Positions 25,899 through 33,875 of a DNA stretch of 64,000 nucleotides are shown here, one piece after another. The notes beneath the pieces were generated by a model. That model was given only the letters and a program-made list of their open reading frames with translations. It searched no databases and was not told where the DNA came from. The DNA lies in contig NZ_MASW01000009.1 in the NCBI RefSeq assembly GCF_003202285.1, forward strand, positions 1-64,000, read 5' to 3'. Origin of the DNA: Prauserella muralis (lineage in GTDB: Bacteria > Actinomycetota > Actinomycetes > Mycobacteriales > Pseudonocardiaceae). Positions within the stretch are counted from its first letter, which is position 1. Each line of letters begins with the position of its first letter. The position numbers were made by a program, and so were the translations under genes.

Positions 25899-26640
25899 TC
25901 AGTGCCCGATCAGCTCGCGCCAGCGCCCATCACCCGTGTGGAGGTGAGCGCCGGAGGCCATGAACCACTTGCCGGGCGGAGCGTCTGCCGGGCGCACGAC
26001 GTAGCGGCCGTACTGGAACAACAGGTAGACGCTCGGCGCGTCGTCGGAGGGTTCGGAGATCGGGGCGAAGGCTGGCAGCGTCCGGTCTTCCCCAACACCG
26101 AGGATGGTGACGTGGCGGACGCGGTAGGACAGGCCCTTGTTGGGGCAGTGGATCGGGCCGGTCAGGACCTCCGCGCGCAGTCCTTTCTGGATCACCGGGA
26201 CCTCGATGACGCCGTCGCCGACTTCGGGGATCTGGTCGAGTTCCGCGATGCCCCAGGGTGTCTCGGTGTAGGCAGCTAGAAGCCGGTAGGCCGGGACATA
26301 GTCGGTGCCATGGCGTACGGTCGCTTTGGCCTCGGCGGGCAGCCGGGTCAGCACCGTCTCGCGTAAGCGACGTGTCCAATCGTGCGCCTCGCTTGGTGCC
26401 CGACGATCGTGCCGCTGGCCTGGTACTCGTAGCATTCCAGCAGGCACAGCACGGCGATCGGATGCAGCGTGCGGTCGGTCACCGTTGCGACGTAGTCTGG
26501 CGGCTCGCCGTCCTCCTGCTCGACGTCGCGATGGGGTCGGTGCTACTGAAGTGGCTCTGGTCCGCCGCCTCTTGCACGAGAACAGCGTCGCCGTGCAAGA
26601 TCGCTTCGGGCCTGGCCTGCTTCTGCTTCTGTTCGGGCAG
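25899..26640 (-). pseudogene. Hypothetical protein gene broken by frameshifts
   Basis: A well-coding C-terminal part (VPAYRLLAAYTETPWGI, then LLFQYGRYVVRPADAPPGKW) runs from about 26390 to the stop at 25899. The upstream sequence continues convincingly only after switching frame: HPIAVLCLLECYEYQASGT with DYVATVTDRT before it, then another switch to AILHGDAVLVQEAADQS. No family was recognised. No start codon was found in the outermost frame. Its 5' part overlaps a recombinase relic on the other strand. Confidence 0.5.
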
Positions 26641-27082
26641 CCATTGTCCAAACTAGCCCGACTGAGACGTGACCAGATCGTCCATGAGGATGGCGAAACT
26701 CGGATCGTGCTGGGCGCCGAGCCAGTGGACTTGCCCAGTCCGCTGGACGGTCTCGTGTGCCAATTCGCCGACGACCGGCGCGGGCACGCCGTCCTCGGCC
26801 ACACCGACCAACCATCCGTTGGCTGTTTCCCGGAGGCGCTCCGGGACGGCCGATCAGCGCCGCCCGCCTCATGACCAGACTTCACCCACTGGGTATCCGG
26901 GGCCCGGCTCCGCACGCAGCACTGTCCTCATGGACCTCGCCAGCCAGCTGCCACCAGTCGTGCTCAGCAAGCTGCTCGGCATCCACATCAACACCGCCAC
27001 ATACTGGGCCCACCAGGCCAATAGGTCTGGCGCCGCCTACGCCGCCGACCTAGCCCGCCGCACAACCCGTCAGGGTCCGTAA
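26599..27082 (+). pseudogene. Relic of a tyrosine-recombinase-like protein C-terminal half
   Basis: Fragments in three frames match the C-terminal half of the zinc-ribbon recombinase-like family, whose fuller relative is at 59415-61715: LLLFGQPLSKLARLRRDQI, LGAEPVDLPSPL, then ISAARLMTRLHPLGI and MDLASQLPPVVLSKLLGIH. At least two frameshifts separate them, and the N-terminal half is missing. It marks an old recombinase module at the junction between the defence region and the stress island. Confidence 0.6.
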
Positions 27083-27156
27083 CGCGAACGGAATTTCCGG
27101 CGTGGCCGGCTCGCCCGCACCGGGGGTGAGCGCTGGTCCACCTCCTACTTGTCAAC

Positions 27157-27450
27157 GTGCAGCAGGTCGTCGAGCTCTGCCACCCGACCATGCGTGCGGC
27201 CAACCACCGCCTGCTCGACCTGTTCAAGGGGCGCGTCGTCGACCGCTTCCAGCGGTTCGTCGCACTCAGCCGACAGCCCGGCGCCGCCCGCGGACGACTG
27301 ACCGCGTGGTGGTCCGAGCTGCGCTGCGGCCGGCTCTTCGGCGGCATGGTCCGCCCCGATGCTTACGGCGCGTCGGCACGAAGACGGCTACCCGATCGCG
27401 TTCTTGCTCGAACTCGAACTCGACCTCGGCATCGAAGATGAATTGTTGCG
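27157..27450 (+). pseudogene. Deleted copy of the replication-relaxation gene
   Basis: This segment repeats the gene at 18268-19320 at the DNA level. It starts at the codons for QQVVELCHPTMRAANHRLL and ends near LGIEDEL. A 180-base in-frame piece of the parent (about 18538-18717) is missing, joining RFV directly to ALSRQPG. A frameshift near 27366 breaks the rest. It is a fragment of a related element, not a functional gene. Confidence 0.8.
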
Positions 27451-27699
27451 GTTGACCCGGCCCCGCCGATGGCTTCGAGATGCAACGGGAGTTGTCGCGC
27501 GACAGGTCGAGCTACCGGACGTGGCGCATCTGATGCTGGATTCGGGCATGAACTTCGTGGTCCGACCCGCAAGTGTTCGAAGACCATGCTGGGGAACTGG
27601 CCCGACAGCAGGAGAGCCGGTTTCTGGTAAGGCGATCGCGATCGCACCGCAGGCGGTCCAACCTCTCCTTGGATGTCTCGGTGCACAGCAGCAGGCGGG

Positions 27700-27999
27700 T
27701 CACATGGGGCGCATTCCGCAATCCCGCATGAGCTGCGCCATACCGGGAGAGTTCATCATTTGCCGCATCGCCTGCGCCAAGGCAGGGTTGTCCTTGGCAT
27801 TCTGCATGAGCTGCTGCATGGCTGAGCTGTCCATCATCTCCTGCATTGCCTGGGCCAATCCCGGTGGGCAGCGGTCAGCACCTGCACCACGGTTCTCCGA
27901 CGCAGCGGCTGCTGGGGAGACACTCCCTATGGTGAGAGCGGCAGCGAGGGCGGTGGCGCCGATCGACAGAGCAGCTGAGCGCAGCGTGCGGGGCATCAT
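27700..27999 (-). CDS. Small secreted methionine-rich protein
   Basis: This 99-residue protein has a clear signal peptide, basic residues then a hydrophobic run ending VSPAAAAS. The mature chain of about 65 residues carries paired MM and MxxM motifs (MQEMMDSSAMQQLMQ, AMRQMMNSPGM) and two cysteines (RCPP, DCGM). Methionine-rich exported proteins often bind copper(I); that role is inferred. RBS GAGGAG precedes tandem ATGs. It is at the left edge of the sulfur/metal stress island. Confidence 0.7.
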   Translation of the reverse strand: MMPRTLRSAALSIGATALAAALTIGSVSPAAAASENRGAGADRCPPGLAQAMQEMMDSSAMQQLMQNAKDNPALAQAMRQMMNSPGMAQLMRDCGMRPM

Positions 28000-28510
28000 G
28001 ACGTCTCCTCTATCGCCTACTGATTGCTGGTCCACCGGGTTTCCCTTCGCAGGCCTGCTCAAACCATTGCCGTACTCGGCTTGCTCGAACGAGGGATGGC
28101 ACGAGTAGGCGCCTCACTGCTGGGGCGTTCCGACCATCAATCGTAGCGCGAGCTGACGGGGGAGGTCCCGGTCCGAGACACCGGCCGCCGTAATTCGTGG
28201 ACATCAGCGTCGTCTGCAAGACACGGCGTGCGAGCCAATGTAATTCAGCCCGGGGTTTTGGCTACGGTGACGCCGGGTTAACAAGCACAGGGTGCCTGGG
28301 TTTCGGTACCGCTACTGCGCCAGATCGGGCAAGCGGATTTCGAGAGCGCGAAGCCTCCGAAGTACTAGCACGTTGGGGACGACGAGGGCAGCAATCATCC
28401 CCATGGGCAGTAGTGGCATCAACGGAAATCTGGGAGGTTTCATGGTCATACTCCACGTTCCGGCTGTCCTTGACGGCAGCACAATGGCTGGTGTCGGTTG
28501 ATTGATTGGC
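28000..28510. other. Intergenic spacer, no gene seen
   Basis: About 510 bases contain only short open frames with poor codon use and no convincing RBS-start pair. The segment probably includes the promoter for the methionine-rich protein on the right-hand side. No operator of the island's ATACCC type was seen. Confidence 0.4.
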
Positions 28511-28729
28511 TCAGTTCAGGTCGGTTCGTCGGCTGCGGTACTCCTGCTCGTCGATCTCGCCGCGGGCATATCGCTCGTCGAGGATCCGGTGCGCGGAGGA
28601 GGTGCCCTCTTGGGCACCGCCGTGTCGGTCCTGCATGAGCCGGTAGATCAGGTAGGCCAGCAGGGCTAGTCCGATCAGCAGGAGTACTGGCCAGAGCCAG
28701 AACCAGCCCATCATGGAACCGTCCATCAT
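28511..28729 (-). CDS. SHOCT-domain small membrane protein
   Basis: This 72-residue protein has a methionine-rich N-terminus (MMDGSMMGW), one membrane helix of about 20 residues (FWLWPVLLLIGLALLAYLIY) and a C-terminal SHOCT module ending LDERYARGEIDEQEYRSRR. The ATG at 28729 has GGAG upstream; a GTG three codons earlier is too close to the RBS. SHOCT proteins are often found beside copper and sulfur stress genes, as here next to DUF302. The function is unknown. Confidence 0.8.
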   Translation of the reverse strand: MMDGSMMGWFWLWPVLLLIGLALLAYLIYRLMQDRHGGAQEGTSSAHRILDERYARGEIDEQEYRSRRTDLN

Positions 28730-28793
28730 GGTCGTCACACTCCAGTCGCCCGTGCTTGCGTCGCCTCTGCGGGTTTCACGGTCCGAGGCACCG

Positions 28794-29195
28794 CTAAACG
28801 CTGCGGTGGGTCAGAGCGTCGAGGGCGGTGTTGATGCGTTGTCCGGCTTCGTCGGCGATGGGCTGAAGTTGGTCGAGTTCGGGCACGGTGACCATGACCT
28901 GGGGATCGAGGGCCTGGACCACGGTCTGGTTGTCCCCGTCGGCGCGGACCACGACGTTGCAGGGCAGCAGCAGTCCGATTTGCCGGTCGATGTCGAGGGC
29001 GCGGTGCGCGAGTTGGGGATTGCACGCGCCGAGGATGACGTACGGCTCCATATCGGCGTCGAGCTTGGTCTTCAGCGTGGCCTGCACATCGATCTCGGTG
29101 AGCATACCGAACCCCTGCTCCTGAAACGCCTCCTTCACCGTCGGCACGGCCTGTTCATACGGTAGATCGAGCGTGATCGTCCGGGCGTAATCCAT
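28794..29195 (-). CDS. DUF302 domain protein, copy 1
   Basis: This 133-residue soluble protein covers a complete DUF302 fold: TITLDLPYEQAVPTVKEAF, then GFGMLTEIDVQATLK, YVILGACNPQLAHRAL, and a final IGLLLPCNVVVR strand. Two cysteines (GACNP, LPCNV) are conserved in the family. It is nearly identical to the copy at 33455-33847. In sulfur-oxidation and metal islands DUF302 genes accompany rhodanese and persulfide dioxygenase genes. The biochemical role is not established. Confidence 0.85.
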   Translation of the reverse strand: MDYARTITLDLPYEQAVPTVKEAFQEQGFGMLTEIDVQATLKTKLDADMEPYVILGACNPQLAHRALDIDRQIGLLLPCNVVVRADGDNQTVVQALDPQVMVTVPELDQLQPIADEAGQRINTALDALTHRSV

Positions 29196-29284
29196 GATGA
29201 TCTTCCTTGACGTGTGGGTTGCTTTAACGGTGTCATGCTGTACTCGGTCGCGCTGGTCACGGCCAATGCCAGTGGCTAACGCCG

Positions 29285-30667
29285 TTAGCGCGTCACCGCA
29301 CTGTGCTGGGCAGCGGCACGGAAAGGGGCGCCGGTTGCGGCAGCCTGGTCAATGTCGTCGTCAATCACGACGACATGGCGGCCGGCGGCGGCCAGGATGG
29401 AGGCGGCGATGGAGGCACGGTAGCCGGAGCGGCAGTGCACCCATACCTCGCCGGGGGGGACGTCGGTAAGCCGGTCGAGTAGGTCGTGCAGCGGGATGTG
29501 GACGGCGCCGTCCAGGTGACCGGTGGCCCATTCCTGGTTGCGGCGCACGTCGAGGACCACGACCGGACGGTGGTGGAGCACTGTGGCCAGGTCGGCGAAG
29601 TCCGCGACAGCCAACGACTCCAGGGGCGTGTCGCCGGACCACTCGTGCGGGTCGCCGGTGGCCGCGGCTTCGATGCGGTCGAGGCCGATGCGCACCAGTT
29701 CACGCTGCGCCTCGGCGACCTGCTCGGCGGTGTCGCCCAACAGTGTCAACGGGGTGCCCCAGGGGATCAGCCAGCCGAGGTAGGTGACGAAGTTGCCGTC
29801 GGCGCCGAAGTTGAGGGTGCCGGGAACGTGGCCGGCCGCGAACGCGGTCCGGGTGCGCAGGTCCACCACCCATTCACCGGACTCGAGGCGTCGGCGCAAC
29901 TCGGGGGCGTCGGCCTGCTCCGGCGGGGACAGATCCGGCGCCTGTGGCCCAGCAGTGTTGAGCGGCATCATGTGGGTGTAGTAGGCCGGGTAGTCGTCCA
30001 GGCCCTGCAGCAGGGAGTGGACGTAGTCCTGCTCGTCCTGTGTCAGGGCGGGGTTGGTCTGCTTTTCCTGGCCGATGGTGGATTGCTCGCCCTGTGCCTG
30101 AGTGGCCGAGCAGAAGCTGCCGAACCCGTGGGTGGGGTAGATTTCCGCATCGTCGGGGAGTTCGGTGGCCAACCTCCGTGCCGAGCCGTACTGCGCGTGC
30201 GCGAGTTCTTCGGTGTGCACGGTCCCCAGCAGATCCGGCCGCCCGGTCGAGCCGTAGAGCAGCGAGCCGCCGGTGAACACCGCCGGTGGGCGGCCGGGGG
30301 TTTCCAGCACATAGGACAGATGCGTGAAGGTATGGCCTGGGGTGGTCAAGGCGCGTACCCGCATCGCCGGGCCGATCTGTACCTCGTCGCCGTCACTGAT
30401 CGGCTGGCGATCGAAGGACACGGTGTCAGCCGCGTTGACGTGGTAGGCCGCTCCGGTGGCCTGCGCCAGTGCCAACCCTCCGGTCACGTAGTCGTTGTGA
30501 ATGTGCGTTTCGAACACGTCGGTGACACACACACCCCGCTGCTGGGCGAGCGTGAGGAATCGGTCGATGTCGCGCTGCGGGTCCACCACGAACGCCACGT
30601 CGCCATCGGTGACTAGGTAGCTACGGTCGCCCAGCGTGGGCGTGTCGAGTGCGATGATGTCTACCAT
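29285..30667 (-). CDS. Persulfide dioxygenase-like beta-lactamase fold protein fused to rhodanese domains
   Basis: This 460-residue fusion starts with a metallo-beta-lactamase domain (THIHNDYVTGG metal motif near residue 56, TPGHTFTH near 114, and YPTHGFGSFC). Two rhodanese-like domains follow. The first lacks an obvious active-site cysteine; the second has VHCRSGYR near residue 413. This resembles CstB-type enzymes that oxidise persulfide to sulfite and make thiosulfate. It is expected to act on low-molecular-weight persulfides in the cytoplasm. The thioredoxin gene upstream with an ATACCC operator points to shared persulfide-responsive control. Confidence 0.9.
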   Translation of the reverse strand: MVDIIALDTPTLGDRSYLVTDGDVAFVVDPQRDIDRFLTLAQQRGVCVTDVFETHIHNDYVTGGLALAQATGAAYHVNAADTVSFDRQPISDGDEVQIGPAMRVRALTTPGHTFTHLSYVLETPGRPPAVFTGGSLLYGSTGRPDLLGTVHTEELAHAQYGSARRLATELPDDAEIYPTHGFGSFCSATQAQGEQSTIGQEKQTNPALTQDEQDYVHSLLQGLDDYPAYYTHMMPLNTAGPQAPDLSPPEQADAPELRRRLESGEWVVDLRTRTAFAAGHVPGTLNFGADGNFVTYLGWLIPWGTPLTLLGDTAEQVAEAQRELVRIGLDRIEAAATGDPHEWSGDTPLESLAVADFADLATVLHHRPVVVLDVRRNQEWATGHLDGAVHIPLHDLLDRLTDVPPGEVWVHCRSGYRASIAASILAAAGRHVVVIDDDIDQAAATGAPFRAAAQHSAVTR

Positions 30668-30782
30668 CTTGCTTCTCCTCGTCTCACAATCTTCAGCTCA
30701 GACGTTGTCTGGTCGCAGGCCCCGCTCCACGGGATTCGGGTACTCGGCGTCCGCGCTGACGATCGCGATCGGATCATCACGG

Positions 30783-31142
30783 TCACTGTTCGGCGAGTTC
30801 TTGCCGAACCTGGCCCATATCGACCTCGCGGGCCTTCCCGATCAGGTCCTCGAGCGCACTCTCCGGCAGCGCACCGGGCTGCGCATACAGCACCACGCCA
30901 TCACGCGCGACTATCAAGGTGGGAATCGAGGAGATACCGAACCGCGCCGCCAGTTCCGGCTGCGCCTCAGTGTCCACTTTGCCGAACCGGACATCCTCGT
31001 GACGCTCGGATGCGCGCTCGAACACCGGCGCGAACTGTCGGCACGGCCCGCACCACGCCGCCCAGAAATCCACCAGCACCATGCCATCCGCGCTGATGAC
31101 CTCGTCAAAAGTGTCATTAGCCAGCTCGATTGTTGCCATCAT
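30783..31142 (-). CDS. Thioredoxin
   Basis: This 119-residue thioredoxin has the redox motif WAAWCGPCRQF near residue 30 and the cis-proline segment ISSIPTLIV. Tandem ATGs follow AAGGAGG. It likely reduces protein persulfides or disulfides in the sulfide-handling pathway. It is first in the minus-strand run that continues to the persulfide dioxygenase and DUF302 genes. The start codon lies 14 bases downstream of the promoter-overlapping operator. Confidence 0.92.
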   Translation of the reverse strand: MMATIELANDTFDEVISADGMVLVDFWAAWCGPCRQFAPVFERASERHEDVRFGKVDTEAQPELAARFGISSIPTLIVARDGVVLYAQPGALPESALEDLIGKAREVDMGQVRQELAEQ

Positions 31143-31155
31143 GCACCTCCTTCTC

Positions 31156-31171
31156 ATACCCCCCTGGGTAT
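31156..31171 (-). promoter_or_regulatory. CstR/CsoR-type operator overlapping a -10 box
   Basis: The palindrome ATACCC-CCCT-GGGTAT overlaps a perfect minus-strand TATAAT (31170-31175) upstream of the thioredoxin gene. Binding here would block transcription. The same arms occur at 36487, 36624, 40864 and 42563. Confidence 0.75.
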
Positions 31172-31261
31172 TATAACAGTCTCGCAGTGGCTGGCATTCC
31201 ACGTATCGACCGCGCGGTCGTTCAGCTGGCGGCGACATACCCCCGGGCGTACAACGGTGGT

Positions 31262-31999
31262 ATGGGACAGGATGCGCAAGCAAGAAGCAGGGAAGAGCAG
31301 GCCCGTGACCTGCTCGACGCGGCAGACACCGTGCTCGCGGTGGTCGCGCACCCGGACGACGAATCGTTCGGACTTGGCGCGGTGCTCGACCACTTGGCCA
31401 CTGCGGGAACGTCGGTGACGGTGCTGTGTTTCACCCACGGTGAGGCCTCCACCCTGGGCGGAGAGCACGCCGATCTGGGCGCATTACGGGCCGACGAGCT
31501 GGACGCGGCGGCCACAGTACTCGGTGTCAAGCGCAGCGTCCTGCTGGACTACCCCGACGGAGGCCTGACCGACGTGTCCGTGGACGAACTCGCCGGTCAC
31601 GTCGAGTCGCTGGCCGCCGAGGTGAGACCGACCTACCTGCTGGCGTTCGACACCACCGGCGTGACGTCCCACCCCGACCACGTCCGTGCCACCGAAGCTG
31701 CCCTGGCCACCGCCGACCATCTGGGTCTGCCCGTCCTCGGCTGGACGTTACCGGCCCAGGTCGCCGACCAGCTCAACCCGGAGTTCGGCAGCCCCCTGGT
31801 TGGCTCACCGCCTGACTTGGTCGACCTCACCCTGCCCGTCTCCCGGACACGCCACCATCAAGCCATCGCCTGCCACCGTAGCCAGTCCACCGACAATCCA
31901 CTCCTGCACCGGCGCCTGGACCTGCTCGGTGACACCGAACACCTCCGCCTGCTCCGCCCACACCGGCCGGCCCCGCGCGCTCGCGCGGACGACCACTGA
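31262..31999 (+). CDS. PIG-L/LmbE family deacetylase (MshB/Mca-like)
   Basis: This 245-residue protein has the zinc-binding motif VAHPDDESFG near residue 30 and the second site SHPDHVR near 138, as in mycothiol-pathway deacetylases and conjugate amidases. A thiol-related role fits the persulfide setting. A degenerate ATACCC-type site lies at 31237-31252 just before the start. The 3' end overlaps the convergent CtaG frame by 173 bases, so one of the two C-termini is probably altered by a frameshift. Confidence 0.8.
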   Translation: MGQDAQARSREEQARDLLDAADTVLAVVAHPDDESFGLGAVLDHLATAGTSVTVLCFTHGEASTLGGEHADLGALRADELDAAATVLGVKRSVLLDYPDGGLTDVSVDELAGHVESLAAEVRPTYLLAFDTTGVTSHPDHVRATEAALATADHLGLPVLGWTLPAQVADQLNPEFGSPLVGSPPDLVDLTLPVSRTRHHQAIACHRSQSTDNPLLHRRLDLLGDTEHLRLLRPHRPAPRARADDH

Positions 32000-32837
32000 G
32001 GCCACGACTCAGGCTGGTGACCAAGCGGCCTGGGCCTGTCCGCGGTGGGGCGGGGTGCCGTTCGGGGCGCCAGGTGGCGACGAGGGCAGCGGCGAGGAGG
32101 AGTTCGGCGATGTCGCCGCCGTAGTACATGATCTCGGCGCCTCCCCGGACCTCGACGATCGGGGCGTGAATGTTGATCCAGAAGCCCCCGTACATCAACT
32201 GCGAGATCACGGCGTGCAGCGCGATGGCGCAGCCGAGGTAGACCAGCCGGGTGCGGACACCGGGCCGCGCGGGCGCGGGGTCGGGGCCGGCGATGGCGTA
32301 GGCGAACAGGTAGCCAGCGAAGAGGAAGTGGGCGTGCAGCAGCCAGTGACCGGTCGGCTGACTCGTCATCGCGGTGTAGAGCGGCGTGAAGTACAGCACC
32401 GCGAGGCTGCCGGTGGACAACATCAGGGCGGTTGCCGGGTGGGCCAGGAGATGGGCCGGGCGGCTGTGCAGGATGGCGGTCAGTTGGCGTCCGCGGAGCG
32501 TGGGCAGGGCCCGCAGCAGCACGGTGACAGGTGCACCAAGCACCAGGGCGAGTGGGGCATACATTCCAATGAGCAGGTGCTGCGCCATGTGGCCACGGAA
32601 GTCAGTGTGGGCCCATGCCGCGACCGGCGGCAGCAGCGCCACGGCCAGCAGGAAGAGCCCGGTGAGGAAACTGGCCGTGCGCCACCGGCTCCAGCCCTGC
32701 ACCGGGTTGCTCACGCGGGCACGCCGTGCCAGGTAAAGATAGACCCCGGCACAGACGAGGAGCGTGAGCGTGACCAGCAGCAGCTGGATGGCACTGCTGG
32801 TTGCGCCATAATCAGGTGGATGCGGGTCGTGGCCCAT
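31827..32837 (-). CDS. CtaG-type cytochrome oxidase assembly membrane protein, copy 1
   Basis: This 336-residue polytopic protein matches the caa3-type CtaG family: several membrane helices with HMAQHLLIGMYAPL near residue 85, HAHFLFAGYLFAYAI near 170 and MYYGGDIAELLLA near 240. The predicted native fold ends near residue 260. The last 75 residues are low-complexity and overlap the deacetylase gene on the other strand, suggesting a frameshifted end. Its start overlaps the stop of the DUF2243 gene by one base. It may handle copper at the membrane. Confidence 0.82.
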   Translation of the reverse strand: MGHDPHPPDYGATSSAIQLLLVTLTLLVCAGVYLYLARRARVSNPVQGWSRWRTASFLTGLFLLAVALLPPVAAWAHTDFRGHMAQHLLIGMYAPLALVLGAPVTVLLRALPTLRGRQLTAILHSRPAHLLAHPATALMLSTGSLAVLYFTPLYTAMTSQPTGHWLLHAHFLFAGYLFAYAIAGPDPAPARPGVRTRLVYLGCAIALHAVISQLMYGGFWINIHAPIVEVRGGAEIMYYGGDIAELLLAAALVATWRPERHPAPPRTGPGRLVTSLSRGLSGRPRERAGPAGVGGAGGGVRCHRAGPGAGAGVDCRWTGYGGRRWLDGGVSGRRAG

Positions 32838-33397
32838 CAGTCATGTCGTCCTGCCTGCCCACCGCTGACAGCGTGGGGGTCGACGGGTCGGCCACTGCGC
32901 TGGAGCAGGTAGCCGCCGACGAGCAGGAACGCGCCCATGACGAGGAAGCCGAGGTCCCACCACAGCTGATGAGGGCCGCCGTGAACGTGATGGATCCCCA
33001 GGATGTGGTGGTCCAGGACACCTTCGACGAGATTGAAGATGCCCCAGCCCGCCAGGATCCAGCCCCACAGCACGCGGGAAGTCCACACCTGGCGGCGGTT
33101 GTGGGTGACCCGGGAGTACAGGATAGCCAAGCCCAGCAGGACGGCGAGCCAGCACACGGTGTGGAAGACGCCATCCCAGACGGTGTTCATCTCCAGGCCC
33201 GACACCGTTTCGGGATCGTAGTACTCTACTCCGATATTGTCGGTGTTCGTGCTGGTCAGCATATGATGCCATTGCAGCAGCTGGTGCAACAGGATGCCGT
33301 CGACGAACCCGCCGAGCCCCACGCCCAGCACGATGCCCGGCAGTTGGAGGCCTGCCGGCGCCGCGCCTACGGGAGCCTGCCTCTCCGCACTCGTCAT
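32837..33397 (-). CDS. DUF2243 membrane protein, copy 1
   Basis: This 186-residue membrane protein of family DUF2243 has four or so helices and histidine-rich motifs: GILLHQLLQWHHM near residue 36 and GVLDHHILGIHHVHGG near 130. The repeated histidines suggest metal or heme contact. It is coupled to the CtaG gene by a TGATG overlap, and the two are commonly adjacent in actinobacteria. The function is unknown. Confidence 0.85.
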   Translation of the reverse strand: MTSAERQAPVGAAPAGLQLPGIVLGVGLGGFVDGILLHQLLQWHHMLTSTNTDNIGVEYYDPETVSGLEMNTVWDGVFHTVCWLAVLLGLAILYSRVTHNRRQVWTSRVLWGWILAGWGIFNLVEGVLDHHILGIHHVHGGPHQLWWDLGFLVMGAFLLVGGYLLQRSGRPVDPHAVSGGQAGRHD

Positions 33398-33454
33398 CGT
33401 GTTCCCTCTCTTGTGGACAACTGTCGCGTCCTTCCCGGCGCCCCTGCGCTACGG

Positions 33455-33847
33455 TCAGGCAGCGAGTGCCTGCAGGGCGGCGTGGATGCGTTGTCCGGCG
33501 TCGTCGGCGATGGACTGGAGCTCGTCGAGTTCGGGCACGGTGACCATGACCTGAGGGTCGAGGGCCTGCACCAGGGTCTGGTTGTCGCCAGCGGCGCGGA
33601 CCACGACGTTGCAGGGCAGCAGCAGTCCGATTTGCCGGTCGATGTCGAGGGCGCGGTGCGCGAGCTGGGGATTGCACGCACCGAGGATGACGTACTGCTC
33701 CATGTCCGCGTCGAGCTTGTTCTTCAGGGTGGCCTGCACGTCGATCTCGGTGAGCGTGCCGAACCCCTGCTCCTGAAAGGCTTCCTTCACCGTCGGCACG
33801 GCCTGCTCATACGGCAGGTCAAGGGTAATAGTACGGGCGTAATCCAT
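33455..33847 (-). CDS. DUF302 domain protein, copy 2
   Basis: This 130-residue protein is almost identical to the copy at 28794-29195 over its whole length, including both cysteine motifs. The ATG at 33847 follows GGAGGAC. The repeat extends across nearly 400 bases, so the two form long direct repeats that could recombine. It lies between the DUF2243 gene and the second persulfide dioxygenase-rhodanese gene. Confidence 0.85.
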   Translation of the reverse strand: MDYARTITLDLPYEQAVPTVKEAFQEQGFGTLTEIDVQATLKNKLDADMEQYVILGACNPQLAHRALDIDRQIGLLLPCNVVVRAAGDNQTLVQALDPQVMVTVPELDELQSIADDAGQRIHAALQALAA

Positions 33848-33875
33848 CGCAGTCCTCCATGAGAGAGCGCTTGTG

